A DNA stretch of 64,000 bases from Arcanobacterium_A hippocoleae. GTDB lineage: Bacteria; Actinomycetota; Actinomycetes; Actinomycetales; Actinomycetaceae. The notes under the pieces are model-generated. The model was not told the DNA's origin. It saw only the letters and a program-made list of their open reading frames with translations, and ran no database searches. The stretch's first letter is position 1, and each line of letters begins with the position of its first letter. A program made the translations under genes and the position numbers. Below, piece by piece: positions 1 to 9,389 of the stretch. Where the stretch lies: positions 806,001-870,000 of the forward strand of contig NZ_JAVDUJ010000001.1 in assembly GCF_031456295.1 (NCBI RefSeq). Direction: 5' to 3'.

Positions 1-1679
1 ATCCCCACCTGGTGGATGATTTGTGCCCGCTCTGCCGCTGGTCGCGCAGCCCATTGCGTGGCAGCTGCAGCCGCGCTGTCGATAATTTCAGCCAGTTTCG
101 CTTTCGTCTCCACATGCGCTGCAGTGATCTCAGCTAGCCCCAGCTGTGATCCTTGCATCCGGCCAGCAATTTCCCGCGCCCATTGCAGATTCGCTGGTAG
201 TGACGGATCCGAATCCGGCGTATTTTGAAATTCCCAATCACCAAATTCGTTTGTGACGATCTCCTTGATTTCTGCTTCGGTTTCAGTTTGCCGGTTTTGT
301 TTTCGATTTGGCCCAGTTTCATCATCAAAAGCATGCGCACATGCTGCAAGGAACCGATTTTCTTCACGCTGCAATAGCGCTTCACTTTCCGAAATCTCGA
401 AAATTGACGACATGAAATTCGCCGGCAATGCATTTTCTTCAAGGCGCCGCACCAAATATGCGATCGCCACATCATATTCTTCTGGATTCACTACCGGAAC
501 ATAAAAGAGCAAGTGCCCCGTATCCTGCTTTACCGCCTGCGCTTGCGGAGCAGCCATACCGGCAAGCATTTCAAATTCAATTTGGTTTGAGCCATCAAAC
601 AATCCGCGTTCTTGCGCCAATTCATAGGCAAATCCGGCAGTAAATAGATTCATCCCAGCCACACCGATATTTACATTACGCAGATGCTCTGGGCGAAGTG
701 CATATTCGAGTACGCGAACATAGTTTGCATCGGTATGCTCCTTGGAAGGTTCGGTCACGAGCTCCCAGCCGTGCGTTACCGCCTGCACACGTTCCATCGA
801 AAGATTCGCACCTTTGACTACGCGCACCTTGATCGGCGCACCACCGTCCGCAACACGCTCTGCTGCCCATGCTTGTAGGTGTTCCATCGCTGGCAACGCA
901 TCTGGCAAATATGCCTGCAATACGATTCCGGCACGCAAATGTTTAAATTCGGGGCGTTCCAAAATCCGCTTAAACACATCTATCGTCATGTGTAAATCGT
1001 GATATTCTTCCATATCCAGGTTGATGAATTTCTTTGGAGAATACGAATTCGCCCGGGAATATAGCGGCAAAAGCGCTGCTACTGCGTTATCCACTGCTTC
1101 TTCGTAAGCCCACGGATTATGCGGGCCAATCACTGCCGAAACTTTCATCGATACATAATCAACATCATCGCGCTCAAGGAGTCCAATCGTATCAGCCATC
1201 CGCTTGGCTGCTTCTTTGTTCCCAAGCACGGCTTCACCCAGGAGGTTCATATTCAACCGTGCGCCTTGTGCTTTCAACCGCGCAATTGACTTAGTTAAAC
1301 CTTTTCCTTTCGCATCAAGTACCAAATCGCCCACGAGCTGTTGGAATACTTTCTCCGCCATTGGCACTACTGCCTTCGGCATTAGCGGAGCTACTTTTCC
1401 GCCCACTTTCAATGGCACTTGTAAATATTGCGGTAAGAATGATGGGCCTTGCCCCGCGAGCTTCGCAATCTTATCCGCACTCACAGCTTTATCTTCCGGA
1501 CGAATCACTCCGTCCACAAATTCGACCGTAAAATCCAAACCGCTTGGATCTTTCAGTGTCTTTGCCAAGAGTTCAGCTGCACGATCATTTGGATACTTTT
1601 TTGATTCTGCAAGCCAATACTTGGCACGCTTCACTGCACGTTTTGCGATCGCATCAAAATTTTCTGGTTTTCCACCCAT
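1..1679 (-). CDS. putA: Bifunctional proline dehydrogenase / P5C dehydrogenase PutA (3' part cut by window edge)
   Basis: No uninterrupted ORF is listed because the gene runs off the left edge, but the minus strand is open from an ATG at 1679 to position 1 (about 559 residues). The ATG has a strong GGAGGG ribosome site at 1689-1694. The N-terminal part is a proline dehydrogenase barrel with recognisable motifs (RLNMNLLGEAVLG, MKVSAVIGP, RVVKGANL, EFEMLAGMA). The last visible residues (WAARPAAERAQII) look like the start of the aldehyde-dehydrogenase (P5C dehydrogenase) domain. The enzyme oxidises proline via P5C to glutamate. The proline symporter gene putP lies upstream on the same strand with a 228-nt gap that holds no obvious terminator, so the two are probably co-expressed. 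The family is well known; only the C-terminal half is unseen. Confidence 0.9.
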   Translation of the reverse strand, partial: MGGKPENFDAIAKRAVKRAKYWLAESKKYPNDRAAELLAKTLKDPSGLDFTVEFVDGVIRPEDKAVSADKIAKLAGQGPSFLPQYLQVPLKVGGKVAPLMPKAVVPMAEKVFQQLVGDLVLDAKGKGLTKSIARLKAQGARLNMNLLGEAVLGNKEAAKRMADTIGLLERDDVDYVSMKVSAVIGPHNPWAYEEAVDNAVAALLPLYSRANSYSPKKFINLDMEEYHDLHMTIDVFKRILERPEFKHLRAGIVLQAYLPDALPAMEHLQAWAAERVADGGAPIKVRVVKGANLSMERVQAVTHGWELVTEPSKEHTDANYVRVLEYALRPEHLRNVNIGVAGMNLFTAGFAYELAQERGLFDGSNQIEFEMLAGMAAPQAQAVKQDTGHLLFYVPVVNPEEYDVAIAYLVRRLEENALPANFMSSIFEISESEALLQREENRFLAACAHAFDDETGPNRKQNRQTETEAEIKEIVTNEFGDWEFQNTPDSDPSLPANLQWAREIAGRMQGSQLGLAEITAAHVETKAKLAEIIDSAAAAATQWAARPAAERAQIIHQVG

Positions 1680-1907
1680 TAAAATCTACCCTCCATTAGG
1701 TAATTATTCGGTTTAAGCAATACATTCTGGAAAATCATGCACTGCTTCTTGGCAAGTTTGCTAAATTTTCCGTGCTTCCTGGCTACTGTGCTTTGCTGCC
1801 AATCTTCCCGTGTTGATCATTTGCGCTCCTGAGCTATCCGATCATAAAACTGCGCGATCCCTCACTCCCCGCGATTTTGGGTCGATCTGAGCTTCACTCT
1901 ACGCCTT

Positions 1908-3479
1908 TTAGATTTCCTTTTCGTGATAAAGATTCCCATCCGCCCCAAATACTGGCGCCGCCAACTTTGCTGCTGGCTTAAATTCAGCTTCAATCCCGGC
2001 AGAATCAGCAGTAGATAAGCGCACAGCTGCAGCAAATTCGGCACTGATTTCCGCATTCTCACAGTAAGTAAGCTGCGAAATTATCCATGCCACGAGCAGC
2101 CCAATGATGAATGCCGGCAAAATTTCATAAAGACCAAACCATTTGAAGGTACCCCATACGCCAACTACCGCAGCCCCAGAAACCATTCCAGCAAGCGCAC
2201 CTTGCCAGGTCAACTTACGATAGTAGAGTGCCAGCAATACGATCGGACCAAATGCTGCACCAAATCCAGCCCATGCAAATGCCACGAGATTCAAAATCGA
2301 GTCGGTTTTGAACCATGCAAAGATTGCTGCTAATACCGATACGAGCAATACCGCAATTCGCCCGATCACAATCGAGTTTGCCGCATCGCGCCGCCGCTCA
2401 CCTTTCGCATTGAGGATATCTTCTACGACGGCTGATGATGTGACGAGCAGCTGCGAGGAAATCGTAGACATGATCGCCGCGAGAATTGCCGCAAGCATAA
2501 ATCCTGCCACTAATGCCGGGAAAAGTGTTTGCCCAGTCACAATAAAGACGGATTCATGCTGCCCCGCACCAATTTTGATCACGCCAACATGATTTAAGGC
2601 GATCCCTACGATTGCCGTACCACCAGCACCGATCACCGATAAAGCCATCCAGCCGATGCCGATCCGGCGAGCTTGTTTTGCTTCTTTTGGTGAGCGCAAC
2701 GCCATATATCGCACAATAATATGCGGCTGCCCGAAATATCCTAGCCCCCATGCTAAAGAGGAGATCACACCGATTGCAGTGGCATTGCCGAATGGAGCAA
2801 GAAAATCTGGATTCACTGCGCTCACTCCTGCGGAAAGCGCATCAAAACCACCGAGTGCAATCACACCCGCAATCGGCACCGCAAGCAGGGCAACCAGCAT
2901 CATCATTCCTTGCACCATATCCGTCCACGATACTGCCAGGAATCCACCCACAAGCGTGTAAAGCACTACCACTGCTGCCACGATTACCATCCCCAGGTGA
3001 TAGTCCATCCCAAAGGCAGATTCAAAGAATGTTCCTCCGGCAACCATCCCCGAAGAAACATAGAAGGTAAAAAAGATGAAGATGATAATGCCCGCCACCA
3101 CACGCACAGAACGCGTTTGGTCACGTAACCGATTCCCCAGGAATGACGGTACAGTAATTGAATTACCAGCTACCTGAGTATATGACCGCAGACGGGGAGC
3201 CACTACTTTCCAAGAGGTCCATGCGCCTATCGTCAGCCCTACCGCGATCCATCCTTCGACGATCCCATTGAGGTACAGCGCACCGGGAAGTCCCATCAGT
3301 AACCAGCCTGACATATCTGAAGCACCTGCTGAGAGAGCAGCTACGCCAGGGCCAAGATCGCGTCCGCCGAGCATGTAGTCATCGAGATTTTTCGTCCGCG
3401 TATATGCCCAGATACCAATAATAATCATGGCGACGAAATAGATGATCATCGCAATTGCCTGACCTGTTATTTGACTCAT
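1908..3479 (-). CDS. putP: Sodium/proline symporter PutP
   Basis: Encodes 523 residues of a sodium:solute symporter (SSS) family protein with about 12-13 hydrophobic helices. The N-terminus (DYMLGGRDLGPGVAALSAGASDMSGW) is the typical PutP signature with the Na+-binding region, and length matches the family (about 500). It imports proline with Na+ for catabolism or osmoprotection. The ATG at 3479 is preceded by AAGGGAA. It is directly upstream of putA on the same strand, which supports proline as substrate. The C-terminal tail after the last helix is hydrophilic and Ala/Glu-rich, a usual variable part. Confidence 0.9.
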   Translation of the reverse strand: MSQITGQAIAMIIYFVAMIIIGIWAYTRTKNLDDYMLGGRDLGPGVAALSAGASDMSGWLLMGLPGALYLNGIVEGWIAVGLTIGAWTSWKVVAPRLRSYTQVAGNSITVPSFLGNRLRDQTRSVRVVAGIIIFIFFTFYVSSGMVAGGTFFESAFGMDYHLGMVIVAAVVVLYTLVGGFLAVSWTDMVQGMMMLVALLAVPIAGVIALGGFDALSAGVSAVNPDFLAPFGNATAIGVISSLAWGLGYFGQPHIIVRYMALRSPKEAKQARRIGIGWMALSVIGAGGTAIVGIALNHVGVIKIGAGQHESVFIVTGQTLFPALVAGFMLAAILAAIMSTISSQLLVTSSAVVEDILNAKGERRRDAANSIVIGRIAVLLVSVLAAIFAWFKTDSILNLVAFAWAGFGAAFGPIVLLALYYRKLTWQGALAGMVSGAAVVGVWGTFKWFGLYEILPAFIIGLLVAWIISQLTYCENAEISAEFAAAVRLSTADSAGIEAEFKPAAKLAAPVFGADGNLYHEKEI

Positions 3480-3794
3480 CTAGGTTCCCTTCTCTGCTTG
3501 TATTCGGGTAACTTATTGCTTCCATTCATGCTCATCACAGCTTCCCGGAACAGCTTCACTGAGCTTACCCCAAACCTGCAATAAGGATTATTCGTGCCTA
3601 TTTCCAACACGTTATCCGATGTTCACTGGGTCACACAAGAGTTTTCCACGAATATCTCAATATTAAGACATTTCACGTAAAGATTTCATAGTTTTCTCAA
3701 TTTTCAAAAACAAACCTATTATTCACTATATTTCCAAACAATCGTAGAAAAATGTGAAGATGCTCAATAGCTCTTCCACCAAAGAATCAGTATC
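3480..3794. other. Divergent intergenic region between putP and ABC exporter genes
   Basis: A 315-nt AT-rich gap between divergent genes. It should carry promoters for both. Candidate -10 elements toward the plus strand include TATTAT and TATATT near 3717-3732. I see no strong dyad operator or RNA gene. Confidence 0.5.
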
Positions 3795-5789
3795 ATGAGA
3801 TGGAAACTATCGCCAGCAATACCTAGCGCAGAGACTTTGCGTATTTACGCTTGCCAACTCGCAGCTGATCAAGGTTTAGCTGATCATTCGCCAGGAACAG
3901 GAAAGAAGCAAAGAAGTACAGTGTTGAAACACCACGATTCGTCATCGAAAACCGAAACTGACACACAGCAAAAGCCGCTCACCGCTTCTGGCACTGCAGC
4001 TACTCCCACCCAAAACACTCCAGATAAACCCACAAATTCCGCAAACTCTTCCCCGAAAAATGCCAAAAACGCTTTCTTTCAGCCAGGAAATGCAGCGATT
4101 TGGATTCAAGTGCTACTAATTGCAATCCAAGCGATCGCGAGCGCTATCGCGCTATATTCGATTGGCGAAATAATTAGCTTAGTCTTCTTTAGTGACGGGA
4201 AAATCTTACTGCAAACATGGATCACAGCAGGCGCAATGTGGATCGCAGTAGCTGCTGTGGGATCCTTCCTCTTGGGAATCGCACAGCGCAGCAGTATGCA
4301 CAGCGAGTCATTACGGATGCGGCAAGGTTTATTGCACCAGGCTTTCCGACTCGGACCAGCGCGTTTCAACGGCGCAGAAACCGGATCGATCCTTTCCACA
4401 TTGACTGATTCTGTAGAACGGGTTACCGCATATCGCCAAGGATATATCGGTCAACTATTTGGCGCTGTTCTCACTCCATTTTTAACTCTTGCAGTGATTG
4501 CATTTTTCATCGACTGGCTGAGCGCCGTGATCCTTTTTCTTTGCATCCCCCTCGTACCATTAGCAATTGGCGGCTTTCAACAGCTTTTCCGGCAAGATTC
4601 AAATACTTCGCGGCAAATGCGTGAGCAGCTTGCTGGGCAATTTTTAGAAGCGATCCAAGGGCTGCCCACTTTGGTTGGCATCAATGCTGCCAAAACTACC
4701 GGCGAAAAATTGGCCAATACCGGCGAAGCAAATCGTGTCGCGTTAATGCGCCTACTTGCCCGAAATCAACTGCTGCTTTTTGTGATGGAAGCTGTATTTT
4801 CACTGTTCCTGGTCACGCTGGCAATAGTGCTCGCCTATCTTCGGTTCCAGGCTGGCGCATTGAGCATCGGTGGAAGTTTTGCACTGATCCTGCTCACTAC
4901 CCAACTCACCACTCCGATCAATGAGGTCGGCGGATTTTTCTATATTGGGCTCGGCGGACGCGCCGGAATGCGCGCAATTCGCGATTTCATGCAGCGTGAA
5001 AGTAACTGGCAAAAGCAGCATTGCCAGCTTGCAGCAAACCCGGGCGAACTTGCAGAAAATTTCATTTCTTTAGATGGCATAAATTTCAGCTACGACGGCA
5101 AAACTAAGGTACTTCGCAACCTAGATCTCCAAGTTCCAGCTGGCACTACCACAGTACTGCTTGGCAAATCAGGTGGCGGAAAATCGACTTTGCTTTCAAT
5201 CATTGGTGGAGATTTGGTGCCCGCAGAAGGAGATATACGCATCGGCGGGGTCGAACTTTGCGCCGATACACAAGACGAGATCCGTGCAAAAAGCGCTGTG
5301 GTACGCCAACAAACCTGGCTTTTTTCCGGTACGTTAGCAGAAAATCTGCGCTTGGCGAAGCCCAATGCTAGCGATGCCGAACTTTACGATGCGCTTGCGA
5401 AAGTTTCTCTTGCAGCATGGGCCCGCTCACTACCACAGCAATTAGATACTGATTTAGGCGAGCGCGGAGCAAGAGTTTCCGGCGGGCAAGCACAGCGAAT
5501 TTCAATTGCTCGCGCAATCCTTTCCAACCGCGAATTACTCATTTTTGACGAGCCGACTTCACAAGTCGATCTTGCATCTGAAGCAATAATTGAACAGGTG
5601 CTTATGCAACTTGCCGCAGAAAAAACTGTCATCCTAGCGACGCATCGACTCGCCTTAGCGAATTTGGGCACGCAGTATTTAGTACAAAATGAAAGTGCTA
5701 CCGCAATTTCCAGCGGTCCGCACACACAGTTATCTACTCCCGCAACGGCAGATAAAGCTGCATCGGTAACTCAGGCAGAGGAAAACTAA
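3795..5789 (+). CDS. ABC exporter half-transporter, CydD-like (TMD-NBD)
   Basis: A 664-residue ABC exporter with fused membrane and ATPase domains. Helices span about residues 95-380, followed by Walker A (GKSGGGKST, about residue 456), signature VSGGQ (about 560) and Walker B LLIFDEPTS (about 581). The membrane domain resembles CydD (a conserved Gln-x-x-x-A-x-x-x-P region, then DWLSAVILF and IPLVPLAIGG). It starts one base before the end overlaps the next gene, so the pair should form a heterodimer. The first 95 residues are Ser/Thr/Asn-rich and look disordered; a GTG at 3921 after an AAAGAAG stretch is a possible later start. No cytochrome bd oxidase genes are in view, so export of Cys/glutathione-like thiols (CydDC role) is only an inference; heme, siderophore or peptide export are alternatives. 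Confidence 0.75.
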   Translation: MRWKLSPAIPSAETLRIYACQLAADQGLADHSPGTGKKQRSTVLKHHDSSSKTETDTQQKPLTASGTAATPTQNTPDKPTNSANSSPKNAKNAFFQPGNAAIWIQVLLIAIQAIASAIALYSIGEIISLVFFSDGKILLQTWITAGAMWIAVAAVGSFLLGIAQRSSMHSESLRMRQGLLHQAFRLGPARFNGAETGSILSTLTDSVERVTAYRQGYIGQLFGAVLTPFLTLAVIAFFIDWLSAVILFLCIPLVPLAIGGFQQLFRQDSNTSRQMREQLAGQFLEAIQGLPTLVGINAAKTTGEKLANTGEANRVALMRLLARNQLLLFVMEAVFSLFLVTLAIVLAYLRFQAGALSIGGSFALILLTTQLTTPINEVGGFFYIGLGGRAGMRAIRDFMQRESNWQKQHCQLAANPGELAENFISLDGINFSYDGKTKVLRNLDLQVPAGTTTVLLGKSGGGKSTLLSIIGGDLVPAEGDIRIGGVELCADTQDEIRAKSAVVRQQTWLFSGTLAENLRLAKPNASDAELYDALAKVSLAAWARSLPQQLDTDLGERGARVSGGQAQRISIARAILSNRELLIFDEPTSQVDLASEAIIEQVLMQLAAEKTVILATHRLALANLGTQYLVQNESATAISSGPHTQLSTPATADKAASVTQAEEN

Positions 5790-7582
5790 TGATTAAACGC
5801 ATTTCCCGAATTAGCAAATGGCTGATTTCCGTCACTAAATCTGTGCTCAAACCACTCCTGCTTTCTACGCTTTTCCGGCATCTCTACTTCTTCGCACATC
5901 TACTTACCCTTTTCCTTGGCGGATGGATGCTTGGCTCATTATTCGCTGACGCGAATGGAAAGTGGATTTTCCCGTTGCCGCTCTGGGGTGGGATATTAGT
6001 GCTGATTACGCTCACACTTTTCAAGGCTTTTTGTAATTATCTTGAACACTTTCTGGGGCATCTCGTGGCTTTCAAAGCACTGGAAATTCTGCGTGTTGAG
6101 TTTTACCGTTCAATGCTCCCAATTGCCACCCAGAATATGCATCAATCAGGCGATTTACTTTTACGCGCAACAAAAGATATTGATCGGATTGAAGTGTTTT
6201 ATGCGCACACCTTCGCGCCAGCCGTCACCGCTATTACCGTTCCGGTAATTACCTTGTGTGTTACCGGCCCATTCGTTGGCTGGGCTCCGAGCATGATTGC
6301 CGCTTGCGGGCTGCTGCTGAGTATTTTCCTGGTTCCGGCACTCGGGATAAAACGCTCTTTTGCCAGCGCACAAGCAGCCAGCACCGTCCGTGCTGAGATT
6401 GCACAACATGTAACAGATTCAATTCAAGGCATGGCTGAAGTAACAGGATACGGTCACACTCAAGAACGTTTAACACAATTGCGCGATCTTGATCTTCGCT
6501 TGGGCAAAAAACAAAATCCACGCGGTAATTGGACCGCAATCCGGAATTGCAGCGCCGTCCTGATTTCACTCATGACGACACTCGGCGTGGCAGCCACCGG
6601 GGTTCAGCTACAAGTTCCGCTGGTACATTTAGGGATTTTCACAGTGCTTGTATGGAGTCTTTTTGGCGTGACGGCAGGTGTGCGTGATTTTGCCGCGGAT
6701 TTAGATAATTCTTTGGCAGCTGCTGAACGCGTCTACGATATCGCACAGACATCAGCTCAGGTTGAATTTTCCAAAAATCCAGTAGCGCTTCCAGCCGGTG
6801 CTTTAGCAATTAAATTCAACAATGTGAGTTACTATTACCCGAATCATGGTGCAGGTACGCGCCCAGCATTAGATCAGGTCAGTTTTGATATCCCTGCGGG
6901 AAGTCATACGTGTTTGATCGGCGCATCTGGCTGCGGAAAATCCACAATTTTGAAATTGGTTGCAAGGCACTTTGATCCAAGCCATGGTGCAATACAATTT
7001 TCCAAAGTACCTTTAACCGATATTTCTCAGAAAGAATTACGCCGTGTACTTTTAGTAGAGCAGACGGCCACGCTCTTTAATATGAGCGTCGCAGAAAATC
7101 TGCGTTTGGCAGTGCCAGAAGCGGATGACGAAGATTTGCTGAACGTTTTAGAACTAGTAGAACTACGCGATGAGCTTGCACCGCGCGGCGGATTAGATTT
7201 GCAGGTAGGTGCAAGCGCAAATCTGCTCTCCGGCGGTCAGCGGCAACGCCTGGCATTAGCAAGAGCAATTTTGCTTCATCCAGATGTACTTTTACTCGAT
7301 GAATACACATCACATCTTGACCCCACCCAGGCGGATCGGGTGCGAGATCGGCTCCGCCGCACATTGCCGGGGTTGACGATTCTAGAATCAACTCATTCCC
7401 CAGCAAGTCTCACTCAAACAGATCAGGTGATCGTACTTGATAACGGGCAGATCCAGGCGATTGGAACTCTCCAGCAAATCCGCGGATCGGCTGTGATTGC
7501 CCGACTAATGGCACGTGAGGCGGATGCGCACGCAATACACAAAGAGCGCATCCACGATGAAAGTGCACACAGTGAAAAATAA
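5789..7582 (+). CDS. ABC exporter half-transporter, CydC-like (TMD-NBD)
   Basis: A 597-residue partner of the preceding gene, overlapping it in TAATG (one base). Helices cover roughly residues 30-310; Walker A GASGCGKST is near 377, signature LSGGQRQRLALARAIL near 480 and Walker B VLLLDEYTSHLD near 501. The usual DEPT is DEYT here, but the catalytic Glu is kept. The membrane part carries the CydC-like GDLLLRATKDIDRIEVFY segment (compare GDLLNRLVADVD). Together with the upstream gene it should form a heterodimeric exporter in the cytoplasmic membrane. Substrate unknown. It ends about 45 nt before a Fur-box-like promoter that drives two small membrane-protein genes. Confidence 0.75.
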   Translation: MIKRISRISKWLISVTKSVLKPLLLSTLFRHLYFFAHLLTLFLGGWMLGSLFADANGKWIFPLPLWGGILVLITLTLFKAFCNYLEHFLGHLVAFKALEILRVEFYRSMLPIATQNMHQSGDLLLRATKDIDRIEVFYAHTFAPAVTAITVPVITLCVTGPFVGWAPSMIAACGLLLSIFLVPALGIKRSFASAQAASTVRAEIAQHVTDSIQGMAEVTGYGHTQERLTQLRDLDLRLGKKQNPRGNWTAIRNCSAVLISLMTTLGVAATGVQLQVPLVHLGIFTVLVWSLFGVTAGVRDFAADLDNSLAAAERVYDIAQTSAQVEFSKNPVALPAGALAIKFNNVSYYYPNHGAGTRPALDQVSFDIPAGSHTCLIGASGCGKSTILKLVARHFDPSHGAIQFSKVPLTDISQKELRRVLLVEQTATLFNMSVAENLRLAVPEADDEDLLNVLELVELRDELAPRGGLDLQVGASANLLSGGQRQRLALARAILLHPDVLLLDEYTSHLDPTQADRVRDRLRRTLPGLTILESTHSPASLTQTDQVIVLDNGQIQAIGTLQQIRGSAVIARLMAREADAHAIHKERIHDESAHSEK

Positions 7583-7627
7583 TAATATGTTTATCTAAAG
7601 TGTCACGTGATTTACTCCTAACTGTTG

Positions 7628-7668
7628 TTGACCCTTAACCCGTTAATGATTATAATTCTCATTAACGG
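7628..7668 (+). promoter_or_regulatory. Strong promoter overlapped by a Fur-family-like dyad operator
   Basis: TTGACC (7628-7633), a 17-nt spacer and a perfect TATAAT (7651-7656) make a textbook housekeeping promoter. Over the -10 box sits an inverted repeat with perfect 10-bp arms, CCGTTAATGA (7640-7649) and TCATTAACGG (7659-7668), separated by 9 nt. Its core TGATTATAATTCTCA matches the Fur 7-1-7 consensus TGATAATnATTATCA at 12 of 14 defined positions. A metal-dependent Fur-family repressor (Fur, Zur or PerR) is therefore the likely regulator; which one cannot be told. The target is the two small genes that follow. Confidence 0.7.
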
Positions 7669-7723
7669 TAGGGAGTATTCCTGAACCGCTTATTATTGGC
7701 AGCCTTTTTAAGGAGATTTAGTC

Positions 7724-7828
7724 ATGAGCATCACGAGTAAATTAACTGGTCTAGCACTCGTGATTGGAGCCGTTACTGGTGCTGTAGGCACTGGGGCGGT
7801 TCTCTCTTCTGGAGCTGGTGAAATATGA
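7724..7828 (+). CDS. Tiny single-span membrane peptide (34 aa), unknown function
   Basis: A 34-residue ORF, ATG with an ideal ribosome site AAGGAG eight bases upstream, placed about 60 nt after the Fur-like promoter. The peptide is Gly/Ala/Val/Leu-rich with one hydrophobic segment (LTGLALVIGAVTGAVGTGAV) and an acidic C-terminus. It ends in ATATGA, overlapping the next ATG, so the two are translationally coupled. No family recognised. The strong signals and coupling argue that it is real; the function is unknown (membrane accessory peptide, transporter subunit or secreted peptide are all possible). Confidence 0.6.
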   Translation: MSITSKLTGLALVIGAVTGAVGTGAVLSSGAGEI

Positions 7829-8013
7829 ACAAGAAAATCATCTCTGTCATTGTTGCTTTAATCGGCGGGATTACAACTTTTCTTACTGTATTGGGTCTTA
7901 ATTACTTATTTCCCACAGAAAATCCGATCAGGGAAGCTTTACCAGCAGCTGTTACAGTAGCAGTACTTCTCGGAGTTTTATTCTTTGTTTTCGCTAGCAA
8001 AAACAAAGAATAA
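7825..8013 (+). CDS. Small two-helix membrane protein (62 aa), unknown function
   Basis: Begins in an ATGA overlap with the 34-residue ORF. Two hydrophobic segments are clear: residues about 5-28 (IISVIVALIGGITTFLTVLG) and about 40-57 (AAVTVAVLLGVLFFVF), with a basic tail SKNKE; the loop contains NPIREALP. Inferred to sit in the cytoplasmic membrane. Its expression should be controlled by the Fur-like operator upstream of the pair. No homologue recognised. Confidence 0.65.
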   Translation: MNKKIISVIVALIGGITTFLTVLGLNYLFPTENPIREALPAAVTVAVLLGVLFFVFASKNKE

Positions 8014-8044
8014 ACCGAGGTTAACACACTCAACGGATCCGAAA

Positions 8045-8081
8045 AGCGGGGGTTTCAAGCATAAAGCTTGAAACCCCCGCT
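8045..8081 (-). terminator. Bidirectional hairpin terminator between small ORFs and rpmF
   Basis: Perfect 16-bp stem (8045-8060 with 8066-8081) and ATAAA loop. On the minus strand it is followed by a short U run (TTTTC), so it suits rpmF; it also ends the convergent small-ORF transcript. Confidence 0.8.
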
Positions 8082-8118
8082 AAAGTATTCAATTACCGCA
8101 GCCACGGCTACAGGGCGA

Positions 8119-8280
8119 TCAGTCGACCAAACCCTTCTGCGCAGCCTTTGCTAGGCGACGTGGGAGACGCAACTCGCGACCACCAACGCGGACGGTCTGC
8201 AGCTCAGTGAGCTCAGCCTTCCACTGGGAGCGACGAGAGCGGGTATTGCTGCGAGACATCTTACGCTTTGGAACTGCCAT
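8119..8280 (-). CDS. rpmF: 50S ribosomal protein L32 (Zn-free form)
   Basis: Encodes 53 residues beginning MAVPKRKMSRSNTRSRRSQW, the typical L32 N-terminus, and ending in the actinobacterial style LRLPRRLAKAAQKGLVD. There is no cysteine, so this is the zinc-independent (C-minus) paralogue type. ATG at 8280 with an AAGGAG site upstream. It is part of the 50S subunit. Too short to be caught by a 60-residue ORF cut-off. Confidence 0.95.
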   Translation of the reverse strand: MAVPKRKMSRSNTRSRRSQWKAELTELQTVRVGGRELRLPRRLAKAAQKGLVD

Positions 8281-8549
8281 TCCACCGCTCCTTCCAATTC
8301 CTCCAGAAACTAAAACGAAGTTTCCAGTTTCAAGTATCTGATTTGATCTGTGCGATTTCGAATCAGCCGATTCGGGAAATCAGCAAACAGAACACACAGA
8401 TGAATAGTCTAGCGTATCCAACCGAAATAACGCTATTGCATAGCAATATTTTGTGTGCAGCACCACCCACAAATATAAATAAAGTACAAAAAGAACTACT
8501 ACTTGGCGAAAAATCTTCGCATCCACCACTAGACCGATAGACTTTCTCC

Positions 8550-9197
8550 ATGCCCACATTCCTTTTAGCACCCGGAACGGAAATTCGCCACACGATCGAA
8601 ATCAAACGTTCAGAGTTTATTACCGTCATCCGTCGCACAGATTCCCAAGAGCTCGCCCGAATATTCATTAACGAAATTCGTGACGAATTTCCAGATGCAC
8701 GCCATCACTGCAGCGCCTATATCATCTCTATGCCTGGCGCGCAGCCACTCCAACATTCTTCCGATGACGGCGAACCCTCTGGCACCGCCGGAAGACCCAT
8801 GCTCGATACACTCAATGGTTTTAATCTGAGCAACCTCACCGCCGTCGTAGTGCGCTATTTTGGCGGTACGCTCCTTGGCACCGGCGGGCTTGTACGCGCC
8901 TACTCTAGCTCGGTGCGTGAATGTCTGCGCGGCACCCCCGTCCTGACTCCACACGAGTTAAAACATGTCCAAGTAAATGCACGGCACGACCTTGCAGGCC
9001 GTCTCGAAGCAGAGCTCCGCGGACGAAATTTTGATTTAATCGATGTGCAATATGAATCAACAAAAGCCGTCTTTAATCTCGCCATTTCTAACGTAGCGGA
9101 TTTTTCGGCACAACTTGCCCAAATCACATCCGGGCAATGCACACCCACGGTAATCGCACCAATTATTCGTGAAGTCCCCGCTAAAACCTTGAATTAG
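8550..9197 (+). CDS. YigZ/IMPACT family protein (UPF0029)
   Basis: A 215-residue protein of the YigZ/IMPACT family. Hallmarks: KRSEFITVIRR near the start, FPDARHHCSAYI, SSDDGEPSGTAGRPML and VVVRYFGGTLLGTGGLVRAYSS, followed by the C-terminal DUF1949-like ferredoxin-fold part. Members are linked to translation control (eukaryotic IMPACT binds GCN1); the bacterial role is not established. The start codon ATG at 8550 matches the family start. It is transcribed away from rpmF; the 269-nt gap between holds no visible gene. Confidence 0.9.
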   Translation: MPTFLLAPGTEIRHTIEIKRSEFITVIRRTDSQELARIFINEIRDEFPDARHHCSAYIISMPGAQPLQHSSDDGEPSGTAGRPMLDTLNGFNLSNLTAVVVRYFGGTLLGTGGLVRAYSSSVRECLRGTPVLTPHELKHVQVNARHDLAGRLEAELRGRNFDLIDVQYESTKAVFNLAISNVADFSAQLAQITSGQCTPTVIAPIIREVPAKTLN

Positions 9198-9272
9198 CAA
9201 GGCTGCTAAAACACAATCGATCAATCACGGAAATCAGCCAGCTTCACACTCAGCGAAACTTTAATTTTCAAT

Positions 9273-9301
9273 TTGCACCGAAATATGGATTTATGTAAAT
9301 A
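9273..9301 (+). promoter_or_regulatory. Predicted promoter of the cysK leader
   Basis: TTGCAC (9273-9278), a 17-nt spacer and TAAATA (9296-9301). It lies about 85 nt before the Cys-rich leader ORF and is the best housekeeping-type promoter in the gap before cysK. Confidence 0.5.
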
Positions 9302-9389
9302 TCGTTACCAAGATAGCGCGGAGCTCAGCTTCGCTTACACAAAAGAGATAAATTATTTCGATCATACAACGGATTTAATGGAGGCGATT

